NCBI GenBank assembly: GCA_016220085.1
Contig: JACRIN010000006.1
Span: 1 to 64,000, forward strand
DNA length: 64,000 nucleotides
DNA from: Planctomycetota bacterium
GTDB lineage: Bacteria; Planctomycetota; UBA1135; GCA-002686595
Reading direction: 5' to 3'
Position 1 is the first letter of the stretch; each line of letters begins with the position of its first letter. Positions 1 to 9,600 of the stretch are shown in pieces. The position numbers and the translations under genes are program-made. The notes beneath the pieces were generated by a model. That model was not told where the DNA came from, did not search any database, and saw only the letters and a list, made by a program, of their open reading frames with translations.

Positions 1-77
1 CGCGCTGTTGCTGCTCGGCGCGGCGCTCTTCGATCGCGAGCACGGTTTCGCAGGCGTGTTGCAGAACACCGGCGCGA
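1..77. repeat. Left arm of perfect 77-bp inverted repeat
   Basis: Bases 1-77 are the exact reverse complement of 195-271, with a 117-base loop (78-194) between. The match runs to base 1, so the arm may extend beyond the window. Read on the plus strand, the arm and loop carry a hydrophobic reading frame that looks like the natural continuation of the minus-strand membrane protein 184-672. That fits a fold-back assembly chimera or a real inverted duplication. Confidence 0.95.
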
Positions 78-183
78 CGTCCGAGGCCGCGCTCGCCGGC
101 GCGTTGGTCGGTGCGTGGAGCTTCGCGACCGCGCGCGGCGCGGCGCGGGCCCTCGGGCTCGTCGCGCTCGCGGCGTTCGCGTT

Positions 184-672
184 CTATGTCGGGCTCGCGC
201 CGGTGTTCTGCAACACGCCTGCGAAACCGTGCTCGCGATCGAAGAGCGCCGCGCCGAGCAGCAACAGCGCGAGGCCGACTACCCCGGCGACGAAGCGCTC
301 GCGCGCGCCGCGCCGCGTGCTCGCGCCTACGAGCGCGAGCGCGAGCGCGCCGAGCAGCAGCAGCGTCGCGCGGTCGGCTTCGAGCGTGTCCGCGGGCGGC
401 CTGAGCCTCAGCGACGCGAAACAGCCGACCGCGTAGACGAAGAGCGGCGTCAGGCCGAAGGCGGCGGAGGAGCGGCGGGTCAGCGCGACGAAGCCGATCG
501 CCGGCAGCGCGGCGAGCGCGAGCACCGCGGCGCCGGCGAGCTCGGGCTCGAGCGCTGTGCGCACCGGCGAGCCCGCGAACGGCCACGCGAGCACCGCGAG
601 CGGCAGCAGCGCGAGCCAGCCGACGAGCGCGTACTCGTTCGCCTCCGCGCGCGACTCCTTGGCGGCTCCCAT
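184..672 (-). CDS. Polytopic membrane protein, 3' end disturbed by inverted repeat
   Basis: The product is 162 residues with about five hydrophobic segments rich in Ala, Leu and Val. No family was recognised and no catalytic motif is visible. The ATG at 672 has no Shine-Dalgarno sequence and sits nine bases after a possible -10 box (TAGTCT). The last 25 or so codons lie in the right arm of a 77-bp inverted repeat, and the frame stops three codons into the loop. On the opposite strand the loop (78-194) continues the same arm with about 40 further membrane-like residues, so the real protein may be longer and this stop artificial. Function is unknown. Confidence 0.5.
   Translation of the reverse strand: MGAAKESRAEANEYALVGWLALLPLAVLAWPFAGSPVRTALEPELAGAAVLALAALPAIGFVALTRRSSAAFGLTPLFVYAVGCFASLRLRPPADTLEADRATLLLLGALALALVGASTRRGARERFVAGVVGLALLLLGAALFDREHGFAGVLQNTGASPT
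195..271. repeat. Right arm of perfect 77-bp inverted repeat
   Basis: This is the exact reverse complement of bases 1-77. It lies inside the 3' part of the minus-strand membrane-protein gene. A coding sequence copied perfectly in inverted orientation at a window edge is unlikely to be an ordinary chromosomal repeat. Confidence 0.95.
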
Positions 673-681
673 CGCCGCGCC

Positions 682-687
682 AGACTA
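682..687 (-). promoter_or_regulatory. Possible -10 box, near-leaderless promoter
   Basis: TAGTCT on the minus strand ends nine bases before the ATG at 672. No -35 was assigned. The spacing equals that seen before moeA (11436) and the sigma-54 activator (54631). Confidence 0.35.
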
Positions 688-722
688 GCGTCGCCGCGTC
701 GGCGTCGCACGTCGCACGTCGC

Positions 723-754
723 GTGCGTCGGTCGTCGCGTGCGTCGGTCGTCGC
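723..754. repeat. Tandem duplication of a 16-mer
   Basis: A 16-base unit beginning GTGCGTCGG is repeated exactly twice (723-738 and 739-754), directly after a shorter CGTCGCA repeat. It lies in the 238-base gap between the membrane-protein start and the end of ftsY, which otherwise holds nothing recognisable. Confidence 0.7.
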
Positions 755-910
755 GCCCGCGCGGCGAGAGGCGGCGACCCGCGCGGCGCCGCGTTGGCGG
801 CTCGCGCTGATACGCGGTGGCTCACGCCGGGCGACGCTAGCTCGCGCCGCGCGAAGTCGGCTCGCGCACGGCAACGCGCGCACCGCGACGCGCGCTCGCG
901 TCGCCGCGGC

Positions 911-1837
911 TCAGCGCGCGGCTTCGAGCGTCGGACGCACGATCGCGTCGACGAACGCTTCGGGCTCGAAGGGCTCGAGCAGTTCGAGCTGCTCGCCGGT
1001 GCCGATGTAGCGCACCGGCAAGTTCAACGCCTTCTGGATGCCGAACAACGCGCCGCCGCGCGCGGTGCCGTCGAGCTTCGCGACGACGAGTCCGGTGACC
1101 GCCAGCTCCTTGGTGAACTCGCGCGCTTGCTGGATCGCGTTCTGGCCGTTGGTGCCGTCGAGGACGAGCCACACTTCGTGCGGCGCGCCCGGAAGACGCT
1201 TTGCGATCACGCGCTGCACCTTGGAGATCTCCGCCATCAGGTTCTTGTGCGTGTGCAGGCGGCCCGCGGTGTCGAGCAGCACGACGTCGGCGCCGCTCGC
1301 GATCGCCTTGTCGACCGCGTCGAACGCGACCGACGCCGGATCGGAGCCGTCGGGTCCGCGCACGATCGCGGACTGGTTGCGGCTCGCCCAGATCTCGAGC
1401 TGTTCCGCTGCAGCGGCGCGGAACGTGTCGCACGCGCCGAGCAGCACTCGCTTGCCCTGCTTTTGGAAGCGATGGGCGAGCTTCGCGATCGACGTCGTCT
1501 TCCCGGAGCCGTTGACGCCGACGACCAGGATCACAGTCGGCTTGGTGTCGAAGCGCGGTTCGCCGCGCGCGGCGCCGAGGCGTTCGAGCAAGAGAGCGCG
1601 CAGCGTCTTGCGCACGTCGTCCTCGCCCTTGACCTCGCCGCGCTTGTGCGCGCGCGCGAGTTCGGCGCAGACCTCGCCCGCGACCGCGCCGAGGTCGGAG
1701 GTGTACAGCAGCTCCTCGAGCTCGTCGAACAGCGCCTGATCGATCGGCCGGCCGCCCTTGAAGAGCCCGGCGATGCCGTCGGAGATCGCTTCGCGGGTCT
1801 TCTTGAGACGTTCCTTGAGCCGATCGAAGAGGCCCAT
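911..1837 (-). CDS. ftsY: Signal recognition particle receptor FtsY
   Basis: FtsY is the SRP-docking GTPase that brings ribosomes with nascent membrane proteins to the Sec translocon on the inner face of the cytoplasmic membrane. The 308-residue protein has a short N domain (residues 1-90) and an SRP-type GTPase domain: P-loop GVNGSGKTT, CDTFRAAA, DTAGR and AKLDGTARGG are all present. The long acidic A domain of E. coli FtsY is missing, as in many non-enteric bacteria. The ATG at 1837 begins three bases after the nusB stop, so it is the last gene of a ribH-nusB-ftsY operon. Confidence 0.96.
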   Translation of the reverse strand: MGLFDRLKERLKKTREAISDGIAGLFKGGRPIDQALFDELEELLYTSDLGAVAGEVCAELARAHKRGEVKGEDDVRKTLRALLLERLGAARGEPRFDTKPTVILVVGVNGSGKTTSIAKLAHRFQKQGKRVLLGACDTFRAAAAEQLEIWASRNQSAIVRGPDGSDPASVAFDAVDKAIASGADVVLLDTAGRLHTHKNLMAEISKVQRVIAKRLPGAPHEVWLVLDGTNGQNAIQQAREFTKELAVTGLVVAKLDGTARGGALFGIQKALNLPVRYIGTGEQLELLEPFEPEAFVDAIVRPTLEAAR

Positions 1838-1840
1838 GAA

Positions 1841-2281
1841 CTACGTCTCCGAGCGCTCGCTCTGCGCCGCGCCGTCCTTGGCGTGACGAGACTTGATCTT
1901 GTCGAGGATCCCGTTGATGAACGCGCCGGAGTTCTGCGTCGAGTAGCGCTTGCCGAGCTCGATCGCTTCGTTGATCGCGACTTTCGGCGGGATGTCCTCG
2001 CAGTGGAGGAGCTCCCAGCTCGCGAGCCGCAGCACGTTGCGGTCGATCACCGCCATGCGCGCGATGTCCCAGTTCTGCGCGACCGATTGGATCGTCTTGT
2101 CGAGCTCGACGCGGCACTCCTGCACGCCGAGCAGGAGTTTCTTCGCGAACTCGCGCGACTCGCGGTCGGGCTCTTCCTCGCGCAGGAAGTCGTCGATCTC
2201 GGCGAGGATCTCGTCGCCGCGCAGATCGAGCTGGTAGAGCAGCTGCAGGGCGAGCTCGCGGCCGCGTGTGCGCTTCTTCAC
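1841..2281 (-). CDS. nusB: Transcription antitermination factor NusB
   Basis: NusB binds boxA RNA together with ribosomal protein S10 during rRNA antitermination. The product is 146 residues, normal for the family. It starts at GTG 2281, giving the typical beginning MKKRTRGRELALQLLYQLD. Other NusB signatures are the DIARMAVIDRNVLRLASWEL block and the IPPKVAINEAIELGKRY block, followed by INGILDKI. The GTG overlaps the ribH stop as GTGA, which supports this start over longer upstream choices whose extra N-terminal residues are Arg-rich and unlike NusB. It is co-transcribed with ribH and ftsY. Confidence 0.95.
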   Translation of the reverse strand: MKKRTRGRELALQLLYQLDLRGDEILAEIDDFLREEEPDRESREFAKKLLLGVQECRVELDKTIQSVAQNWDIARMAVIDRNVLRLASWELLHCEDIPPKVAINEAIELGKRYSTQNSGAFINGILDKIKSRHAKDGAAQSERSET

Positions 2282-2826
2282 GGCTTCGACTCCTGGCGCG
2301 CTTGGAATCCGATCGCCGGGCGGCCGGAGCCGATCGACGCCGCGCGCTCGAGCGCCGCGAGCACCTCGACCGCCGCGCGCGCGACCTCGCGACCCTTGTC
2401 CTGCTTGCCGCCGCGCTCGGGAGGCAACGCGCGCGAACGCGCTTGCTCCAGCGTCTCGCACGTCAGCACGCCGAAGAGCACCGGGCGCCCGGTCGACAGC
2501 GCGAGGTCCTGCAGCGCGTGCGCGACCGAACTCGCGAGGTACTCGTCGTGCCGCGTCTCACCTTTCAGCACCAGGCCGAAGCAGAGCACCGCGTCGATGT
2601 CCTCGCGCAGCGCGAGGCGGCGCGCGATCACCGGCAGCTCGAACGAGCCCGGCGCGTCGACGACGAGCCAGTCCTCGGGCGCGAGGCCGGCGGCTTCGAG
2701 CTCGCGGCGCGCCGATTCGGCCATCGCGACGCAGAGTTCGCGGTGATAGCCCGAGACCACGGCGGCGACGCGCGTCCCGGGTTCCAGACGGAGTGCGATG
2801 GGGGCTTGTGCGGCGTCGCGGGACAT
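2278..2826 (-). CDS. ribH: 6,7-dimethyl-8-ribityllumazine synthase
   Basis: RibH condenses 5-amino-6-ribitylaminouracil with 3,4-dihydroxy-2-butanone 4-phosphate, the penultimate step of riboflavin synthesis, in the cytoplasm. Family marks are PGSFELP, the LVLKGETRHDEY block carrying the catalytic His, and the GVLTCETLEQA block. From the ATG at 2826 the product is 182 residues, slightly longer than the usual 150-160. Upstream in-frame ATGs (2871, 2895) exist but add residues unlike the family. It is the first gene of the operon with nusB; ribH-nusB linkage is common in bacteria. The 274-base gap upstream (2827-3100) holds the probable promoter. Confidence 0.95.
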   Translation of the reverse strand: MSRDAAQAPIALRLEPGTRVAAVVSGYHRELCVAMAESARRELEAAGLAPEDWLVVDAPGSFELPVIARRLALREDIDAVLCFGLVLKGETRHDEYLASSVAHALQDLALSTGRPVLFGVLTCETLEQARSRALPPERGGKQDKGREVARAAVEVLAALERAASIGSGRPAIGFQARQESKP

Positions 2827-2866
2827 GGCTTGCGAAGGAGCTTCCGAACGGAAAGCGAAGGCGGGG

Positions 2867-2895
2867 AGCATACCGCGCCGACCGTCCGCGCGCAC
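2867..2895 (-). promoter_or_regulatory. Probable promoter of ribH-nusB-ftsY
   Basis: On the minus strand TATGCT (2872 down to 2867) is followed by CCCCGC, matching the TAnnCT-CC form seen at other promoters in this window. A weak -35 (GTGCGC, 2895-2890) lies 17 bases upstream. Confidence 0.4.
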
Positions 2896-3100
2896 GCCGA
2901 TCGAGGCGCGGCGCGGCGAGCTGAAGGCCGGCGGGAGCGGTCAGGTGCTTCCTGGTGTCGCGGCGCGCGGAAGCCCCGGCGCGCTCGGTCGCCTCCGCGC
3001 TCGCGTTCCGGGTGACCCGCGCTTCAGGTGACTGGGGCCGTGCGTCACCCTCGCCGCGCGGATGCGGGCCAGGGCGCCGGGCGCGTGGAAACGCGGGAAC

Positions 3101-6100
3101 TCAGCTTTGCTCAGCCACGGGCGCGACCGCAGCCGGCGCCTGCTTCGGCCGCAGGCCGCGCAGCCCGAAGGCCCAGCTCGCGCGCTTGCGCAGCGCGACC
3201 GCGAAGTCGTCGACGAACGTGTAGGCGAGCGGCACGACCCACAGCGTGAAGAACGTCGAGATCGTCAGTCCGCCGGCGACGCAGGTCGACAGCGCGCGGT
3301 AGTCGATGCCCTGCGCCGGCGGGTCCGCGACGATCGTCGGGACCAGGCCGAACACGGTGGTCAGCGCGGTCATCAAGACGGGCCGCACGCGGTTCGAGCA
3401 ACCTTCGAGCACCGCGGCGCTGCGCTCCCAGCCCTCGCCGCGCAGTTGGTGGATGCGGTCGATCAGCACGATGCCGTTGTTCACCACGACGCCGACCAGC
3501 ACGATGATCCCGATCCAGCCGACCGAGTCCATCGTGATCCCGGTCAGGTAGAGCGCCCAGAACGAGCCGACGACCGCGAACGGGATGGTGAACATCACCG
3601 AGATCGGCAGCAGCGCCGACTCGAACAGGATGCCCATCAAGAGGAACACGAGCACGAGCGAGAGCAGGAACGCGTCCTCGAGCTCGGCCAGCTCGGACTC
3701 GGCGCGCAGCGTGACCGAGTTCTCGTCGCCGATCGAGAAGCCGCGCGGCAAGTCGAGCTCGCGGCGCAGCGCGTCGTAGCCCGCGCGCGACAGGCGCTCT
3801 TGATCGAGCGCGTTGTCGACGCGCGCGAGCACCGTGTACGTGATCTCGCCGTTGATGCGCTCGATCGTCGGGCTCGCCTTGGCGTACTCGAGCGAGCTGA
3901 TCGACGACAGCGGCACGCCGGACGTGTTCGCGAACACCTGCATGTTCTGCAGCGTCGACAAGCCTTCGACCGCGGCGTCGTCGTACTCGATGAAGAGCGG
4001 GACCTCGCGACCGGGCTCCTGGAAGCGCGGCAGTTGCCAACCGCGCAGCGCCCAAGCGATCGACTGGAACGCGGTGTTCGGCGTCAGGCCGAAGCTCTGC
4101 GTCAGGTCGGAGTCGAAGCGCACGCGCACTTCGCGCGACGCTTCCTCGCGCTCGGTGCCGACGCTGGAGAGCCCCGGCACGCGCTCCAGCACCGAGACGG
4201 CGCGCGCGCCGAGCTCCTCGAGCTCGTCCGCGTCCGGGCCCTTGATGCGGAACGTGACTTGGCTGCGGCTGCGGCTGTCGGCGCCTTCGTCGCCGCGCAT
4301 GCTGAGCTTGTGACCCGGCAGCCGCGGCGCTTCGGCGAGCACGCGCCGACGGAGCTCTTCCATCCGGTTCGGCGGCACCGCGCTCTCCCAGTAGAGCGTG
4401 AAGCGGCCGCTGTGTCGGTCGAAGCGATTCGCGACGTGTTCGAACCCGAACTCGGCCTTGCGCGCATTGAAGAACTGCTCGTAGGCGAGCAGCTCCTGTT
4501 CCGCTTCGCCCAGGTCGAAGTTGTCCTCGAGCTCGACGTTGAGGCTGATCCGCGCGTTGTCCTCGTCCTCGCCGAACGCCGCGACCGACATCTTCGACCG
4601 CGGGATCACCACCGTGCAAAACGCGAGCACCGCGAGCACCGTCGCAACGATTCGGTGCTGGAGCGTCCACTCGACCAGGCGGTGGTTCGACTGCACGAAG
4701 AGGTCGAGGAACGAGGTCGAGCGCTCGCCGACGACGCGGACCCGCTGCGGCGCGACCGGACTGCGGCGGCGCCAACGCGGCACGCCGAAGAGCAGGATCG
4801 CCACCGCCGCGAGCGCTGGGATGAGCAACGCGAGCAGGCCCTGGGCGGAAGCGTGCCGCGCGCCGCGGGTCGCGCCTTCGAGCGCGTCCGCGACGCGCAA
4901 CGCGGGCAGCGCCTCGCGCATTCGCCAAGCGCACAGCCCGAGGATGCCGAGCGCGAGCGGCCAGCGCAGCGCGCCGAGAACCGTCAGCGCCGCGCGCAAG
5001 GCGACGAAGAGCACCCGGGCGAACCCCGCGAAGCCCGCGCCGACCGCGTCGGTGAAGAGGTAGGCGCCGCGAGCCGGCAGCTCGCCGACGATGGTCAGCC
5101 GGTCCGCGCACCCTTGGACCCACTTCGGCCGCGGCCCGAGGATCCGCGCGGCGATCACCGGCAGCAGGATCAGCGCGACCGCGAGCGAGAACAAGAGCGA
5201 CGTGCAAAGCGGCAGCCCGAGCTCGCCGAAGATGATCGCGAGCTGCGGATTCTTCGTCATGAAGATCAGCGGCATGAAGACCACGACCGTGGTCAACGTC
5301 GACAGCAGCACCGCCAGTCCGACCTCCTGCGTGCCTCCCGCGGCCGAGTCGCGATCGGTGTGGCCGAGCTGCTTCCAGCGCACCACGTTCTCGATCACGA
5401 CGATCGCGTTGTCGACGAGCATCCCGAGCGCCAGGGTGATGCCGGTCATCGTCAGCACGTTGAACGTGCCTCCGGTGAGGAACTGCCACGCGATCGCGAA
5501 CAGCACCGAGATCGGGATCGCGAGCGCGACCGCGATCGTCATGCGGATGCGCTTCAGGAACGCGAACAGCACGATCACCGCGAACAGGCCGCCCCAGTAC
5601 GCGGTCTCGACGAGCTGCGAGATCGACGACTCGATGAACTCGCCCTGGTCGAACAGCGGCAGGAAGTGGAACTTGCCGGCGAGGCGCGGATTCTTCTCGA
5701 GCTCGGCGAAAGCGGCCTTCAAGCGCTTGCACGTCGCGACCGCGTTGGCCTGCGAGTCCTTGCGGACCTCGCCGTAGTACGAGTAGCTGCCGTCGATCCG
5801 GAAGAGGCGATTGCGGACGCTCTTCGCCGTGATCACGCGGCCGACGTCCTTGATCGCGAGCCCGTTGCCGATCGGGTAGTTCTCGATCTCCTCGGGCGTC
5901 TTGAAGCGCATGTCGGAGCGCAAGAGCACGCGCCTGCCGCCGTCGGTGACCTCGCCGAGCGGCAGGGCGAAGTTGTCGGCCGACAGGCGCTGGATCAGGT
6001 TGCCGAGCTCGAGGTTCGCCGCGATCACGCGCTCTTCGTCGAGCAGGATGCGCAGCGAGTCGTCGAGCACGCCCCAGATCTCGAGCTGCGCGACGCCGTC

Positions 6101-6637
6101 GACGGCTTCGAGCTGACGCTGGATCACGTTGTCGATCAGCGCGTCGGTCTCGTCGGAGTCCCCCGGGTGGAGGATCGCGAAGAACATCACCGGCAGGTCG
6201 GATTGGCTCCACGAGAAGAGCTGCACCTCGCGCACGGTGTCCGGCAGCTTCGCGCGGGCTCGCTCGATCCGATCGCGCACCTCGGCCTTCGCGAGGTCCA
6301 TCGACACACGGGCGTTGAACTCGACCTGCAGGTTGACGAAACCGTCGCGCGAGCTGCTGTAGAGGTTCTCGACGCCCGCGAGCGTGCGGATCTCCTCCTC
6401 CAGGACGCGGGCGACCTTCTCCTCGTTCTCCTTCGCGCTCGCGCCCGGATTCGCGGCGGAGATCCAGAGCCCGGGCTCGGTGATGCCCTCGGGCATCATC
6501 TGCACCGGGATGCGCTGGTAGCAGATCAGCCCGATGACGATCAGCGATACGAAGAGCACGATCAACGTGATCGGCCGGCGCACCAGCGCGCCGAAGAAGC
6601 CGGACGCGCGGTCGAGATTCGTGCTGGTCGAGTTCAT
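3101..6637 (-). CDS. RND-family efflux permease (second subunit)
   Basis: This inner-membrane proton-driven exporter subunit belongs to the HAE/AcrB superfamily and is 1,178 residues long. It shows the family's N-terminal helix, periplasmic porter segments, the TM4 motif GMLVDNAIVVIENVVR (second Asp of the AcrB DD pair replaced by Asn, as in the LVDNA subgroup), and the repeated C-terminal half ending with GVVVNNGIVLIDRI. Between TM6 and TM7 there is an extra stretch of about 120 residues with further hydrophobic segments, making it longer than AcrB (about 1,050). ATG 6637 overlaps the stop of the upstream permease gene as ATGA, so the two are translationally coupled and probably form a hetero-oligomer like MdtB/MdtC. 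The substrate is unknown. Confidence 0.9.
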   Translation of the reverse strand: MNSTSTNLDRASGFFGALVRRPITLIVLFVSLIVIGLICYQRIPVQMMPEGITEPGLWISAANPGASAKENEEKVARVLEEEIRTLAGVENLYSSSRDGFVNLQVEFNARVSMDLAKAEVRDRIERARAKLPDTVREVQLFSWSQSDLPVMFFAILHPGDSDETDALIDNVIQRQLEAVDGVAQLEIWGVLDDSLRILLDEERVIAANLELGNLIQRLSADNFALPLGEVTDGGRRVLLRSDMRFKTPEEIENYPIGNGLAIKDVGRVITAKSVRNRLFRIDGSYSYYGEVRKDSQANAVATCKRLKAAFAELEKNPRLAGKFHFLPLFDQGEFIESSISQLVETAYWGGLFAVIVLFAFLKRIRMTIAVALAIPISVLFAIAWQFLTGGTFNVLTMTGITLALGMLVDNAIVVIENVVRWKQLGHTDRDSAAGGTQEVGLAVLLSTLTTVVVFMPLIFMTKNPQLAIIFGELGLPLCTSLLFSLAVALILLPVIAARILGPRPKWVQGCADRLTIVGELPARGAYLFTDAVGAGFAGFARVLFVALRAALTVLGALRWPLALGILGLCAWRMREALPALRVADALEGATRGARHASAQGLLALLIPALAAVAILLFGVPRWRRRSPVAPQRVRVVGERSTSFLDLFVQSNHRLVEWTLQHRIVATVLAVLAFCTVVIPRSKMSVAAFGEDEDNARISLNVELEDNFDLGEAEQELLAYEQFFNARKAEFGFEHVANRFDRHSGRFTLYWESAVPPNRMEELRRRVLAEAPRLPGHKLSMRGDEGADSRSRSQVTFRIKGPDADELEELGARAVSVLERVPGLSSVGTEREEASREVRVRFDSDLTQSFGLTPNTAFQSIAWALRGWQLPRFQEPGREVPLFIEYDDAAVEGLSTLQNMQVFANTSGVPLSSISSLEYAKASPTIERINGEITYTVLARVDNALDQERLSRAGYDALRRELDLPRGFSIGDENSVTLRAESELAELEDAFLLSLVLVFLLMGILFESALLPISVMFTIPFAVVGSFWALYLTGITMDSVGWIGIIVLVGVVVNNGIVLIDRIHQLRGEGWERSAAVLEGCSNRVRPVLMTALTTVFGLVPTIVADPPAQGIDYRALSTCVAGGLTISTFFTLWVVPLAYTFVDDFAVALRKRASWAFGLRGLRPKQAPAAVAPVAEQS

Positions 6638-9600
6638 GCCGCACGCTCCGGCGCGCTGCGCCGATAGACCACGAAATACACCACCGGGATCACGACGAGC
6701 GTCAGCAGCGTCGACACGGTCAGGCCGGAGATCACCGTGATCGCGAGCGGCCGGTTGAGCTCGGCGCCCTCGCCGGTGCCGAGGCTGCCGAGCCCCGGGA
6801 TCCACGCGAGCCAACCGGTCATCGGCAAGAGCCCGATCACGGTCGTCGCGGCGGTCATGTAGATCGGGCGCAAGCGCGTCTGCCCGGCCTCCAGCAATGC
6901 GTCGCGGACGCCGACGCCTGCCGCGCGCTGTTGGTTGACGCGATCGATCAACACGATCGCGTTGTTGACCACGATGCCCGCGAGCAGGATCAGGCCGAGG
7001 AAGACGACCACCGACAACGGCACGTCGAGCAGGTCGAGCGTGAACATCACGCCGACCGCCGCGAGCGGAACCGACACCAGGATGATCAGCGGCTGCACGA
7101 TCGACTCGAACTGCACCGCCATGACGACGTAGACGAGGAAGAGCGCGAGCGCGAGCGCGAAGATCATGTTCTGCTTCGCGTCGTCCATCTCGCGCTTCTT
7201 GCCGCCGAGTTGCAGCACGACGTCGTTCGGCACCTCGACGCTCGCGAGCGCCGCCTCGATCTTGCGGTTGACGCCGCCGAGGTCGAGCCCGCTGGTCGCC
7301 GCGCTGACGACGACCGCGCGCGTGTTGCCGATGCGGCGGATCTCCGCCGGTCCGTCGGCGCGGATGACCCGCGCGACCGCGTGCAGCGGCACCGGCGTCG
7401 CGCCGGCGGGATTGACGACGAGCTCGAGCACGCGCTCGACGTTGCCGAGCATGATTTCATCGCCCATCACGCGCACGTCGATCCGATCGTCGCCTTCGTT
7501 GAAGCGCGTCGAGACGTTGCCGAGCACCTGGTCGCGCACGAGGTTCGAGACCTGCTGCAGGTCGAGGCCGTACTCGAGCGTCTTGTCGCGATCGAAGACG
7601 ATCAGCGCCTCCGGGTGGCCCGGCCGCACGCTCGAGCGCACGTCGGTCAGGCCCTGGATGCCGGAGATCGCGTCGACGACGCGCGCGCCGACGCTCTGGA
7701 GCTTCGCGAGGTCGTGGCCGAGCACCTCGATCTGCACCGGCGCCTCGAGCGCGAACGGCGTCGGCCGCGTGACCTCGACCGAGCGCACGGCGGCGTTCGC
7801 GGCGACGAGCTCGCGCACGCGCACGAGCAACGCATCCTCGGACTCGGGCGTGAACGTCTCGGGCTTCATGCGCACCGTCAGGCGCGCGGTGTGCTTGCCT
7901 TCGATCTCGCGCGTCAGCGTGTCCTTCTCGACGCCGACCGTCAGCGCGGTCAACGCGACCCCGTCGAGCGCGCGCACGCTGCGCTCGAGCTCGGTGAGCA
8001 CGCGATCGGTGTTCTCGAGCGGGCTGCCGACGGCGAGCCCGACGTGGACCGTGAATTCGCCTTGGTGGATGTCGGGCAAGAGCTCTAACCCGAGCGTCTT
8101 CGCGCGTTCGTACGAAAACCAGGCGAGTCCTGTGACCGCCAGCAGCACGACCCATGGCGCCGCGAGCGCGCCGCGCAGCAGACCGGGGTAGACCCGCGCG
8201 ATCGCGCCCCACGCCTTGTCGTGCATCCAACCGAACGGCGCGGTGATCCAGTAGAAGACGAGGTAGAGCACGTACCCGACGAACGCGACGACGCGCAGCA
8301 GCCCCGCGATGGTCGCGAGCGGCAGCCCGAGCGATCCGCGGCCGACGCCGCGAACGGTCCCGTCGAAGAAGTGTCGATACCACGCCGTCGCGTGCCCCGT
8401 GCCGTCACCCCCGAGCGCGGCGCCCGCGAGCATCGGTCGCGCCGCGAGCATCGGGATGTAGATCACGGCGACCAAGAGCGACGCGGAGAGCGAGACGACG
8501 ACCGTCATCGCTTGGTCGCCGAAGATGCGCCCGGCGACCCCGTGCACGAAGACGATCGGCGCGAACACGCAGATCGAAGTCGCGGTCGAGGCCGTGATCG
8601 CGCCCAAGACCTCGCGCGTGCCGCGCACCGCGGCCGCCGCGAGCCCGTCGCCTTCGTCCCGACAACGGGTGATCGACTCGAGCACGACGATCGCGTTGTC
8701 GACCACCATGCCGACGCCGAGCGCGAGGCCGCCGAGCGACATGATGTTCAGCGAGACGCCCCAGAGGTACATCGGCGCGAACGTGACGATCACCGACAGC
8801 GGCAGAGTCACGCCGATGATCACCGTCGGCGGGAGCCGGCGCAGCGCGAGCCAAATGATGCCGATCGCGAGTACCCCGCCGATCAGGCCGGACTGCTTGA
8901 CGGCCTCGATCGACGAGCGGATGAACGTCGACTGGTCCGAAAGCACGTCGAAGCGCGCGTCGTCGCGGAAGCGATTGGAGAGGAACGCGGTCTGCTCGCG
9001 CTCCATGAAGTTCAGCGTCGGGTTCTTGCCGCGCTTCTCGATCTCCCTGGCCGCCTTCTGCTGCGCCTCGTCGCCGAAGACCTTGTGGCGGACCTTGTCG
9101 GCGAGATCGACGATGTTGGCGCCCGCCTCGCGGTACACCGCGATCTCGACCATCTCGGCGCCGGAGAGCCGCGCGACGACCTCGCGCTCGCGGTGCGTGC
9201 GCTCGACGGTCGCGATGTCGCGGACGCGGATCACCGCGTCGCCGCGGCGCACGATCGCGAGGTTCTCGATCTCCGCGATGTCCTGGAACTCGTTCAGCGT
9301 GCGCACGAGGTACTCGGTCGAGCCCTCGCGCACCGAGCCGCCGCTCGCGTTGATGTTCTCGGCGGCGAGGCGTTGTTGCAGCGCCTGCGGGTCGAGGTTC
9401 TGCGCCGCCATCTTGAACGGGTCGACGCGGACGCGGATCTCCTCCTCGAGTCCGCCGCGCACTTGCACGGCGGCGACGCCGGGGATCGACTCGAGTTCGC
9501 GCTTCACGCGGTTCTCCGCGATCCAGCGCAGTTGCATCAGAGCCTTCTCGGGCCCGAGCTTGCGCGCCGACGACAGCCCGATGCGCAGGATCGGATCGCG

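Noticed and set aside
2827..3100. A small gene or riboflavin riboswitch upstream of ribH
   Set aside because: No FMN-box-like conserved pattern and no frame with a credible start was seen in this 274-base gap.
3062..6667. 1,201-residue open frame on the plus strand
   Set aside because: It is the antisense shadow of the RND permease: Arg/Asp/Glu/His-rich, without motifs, and produced by high GC.
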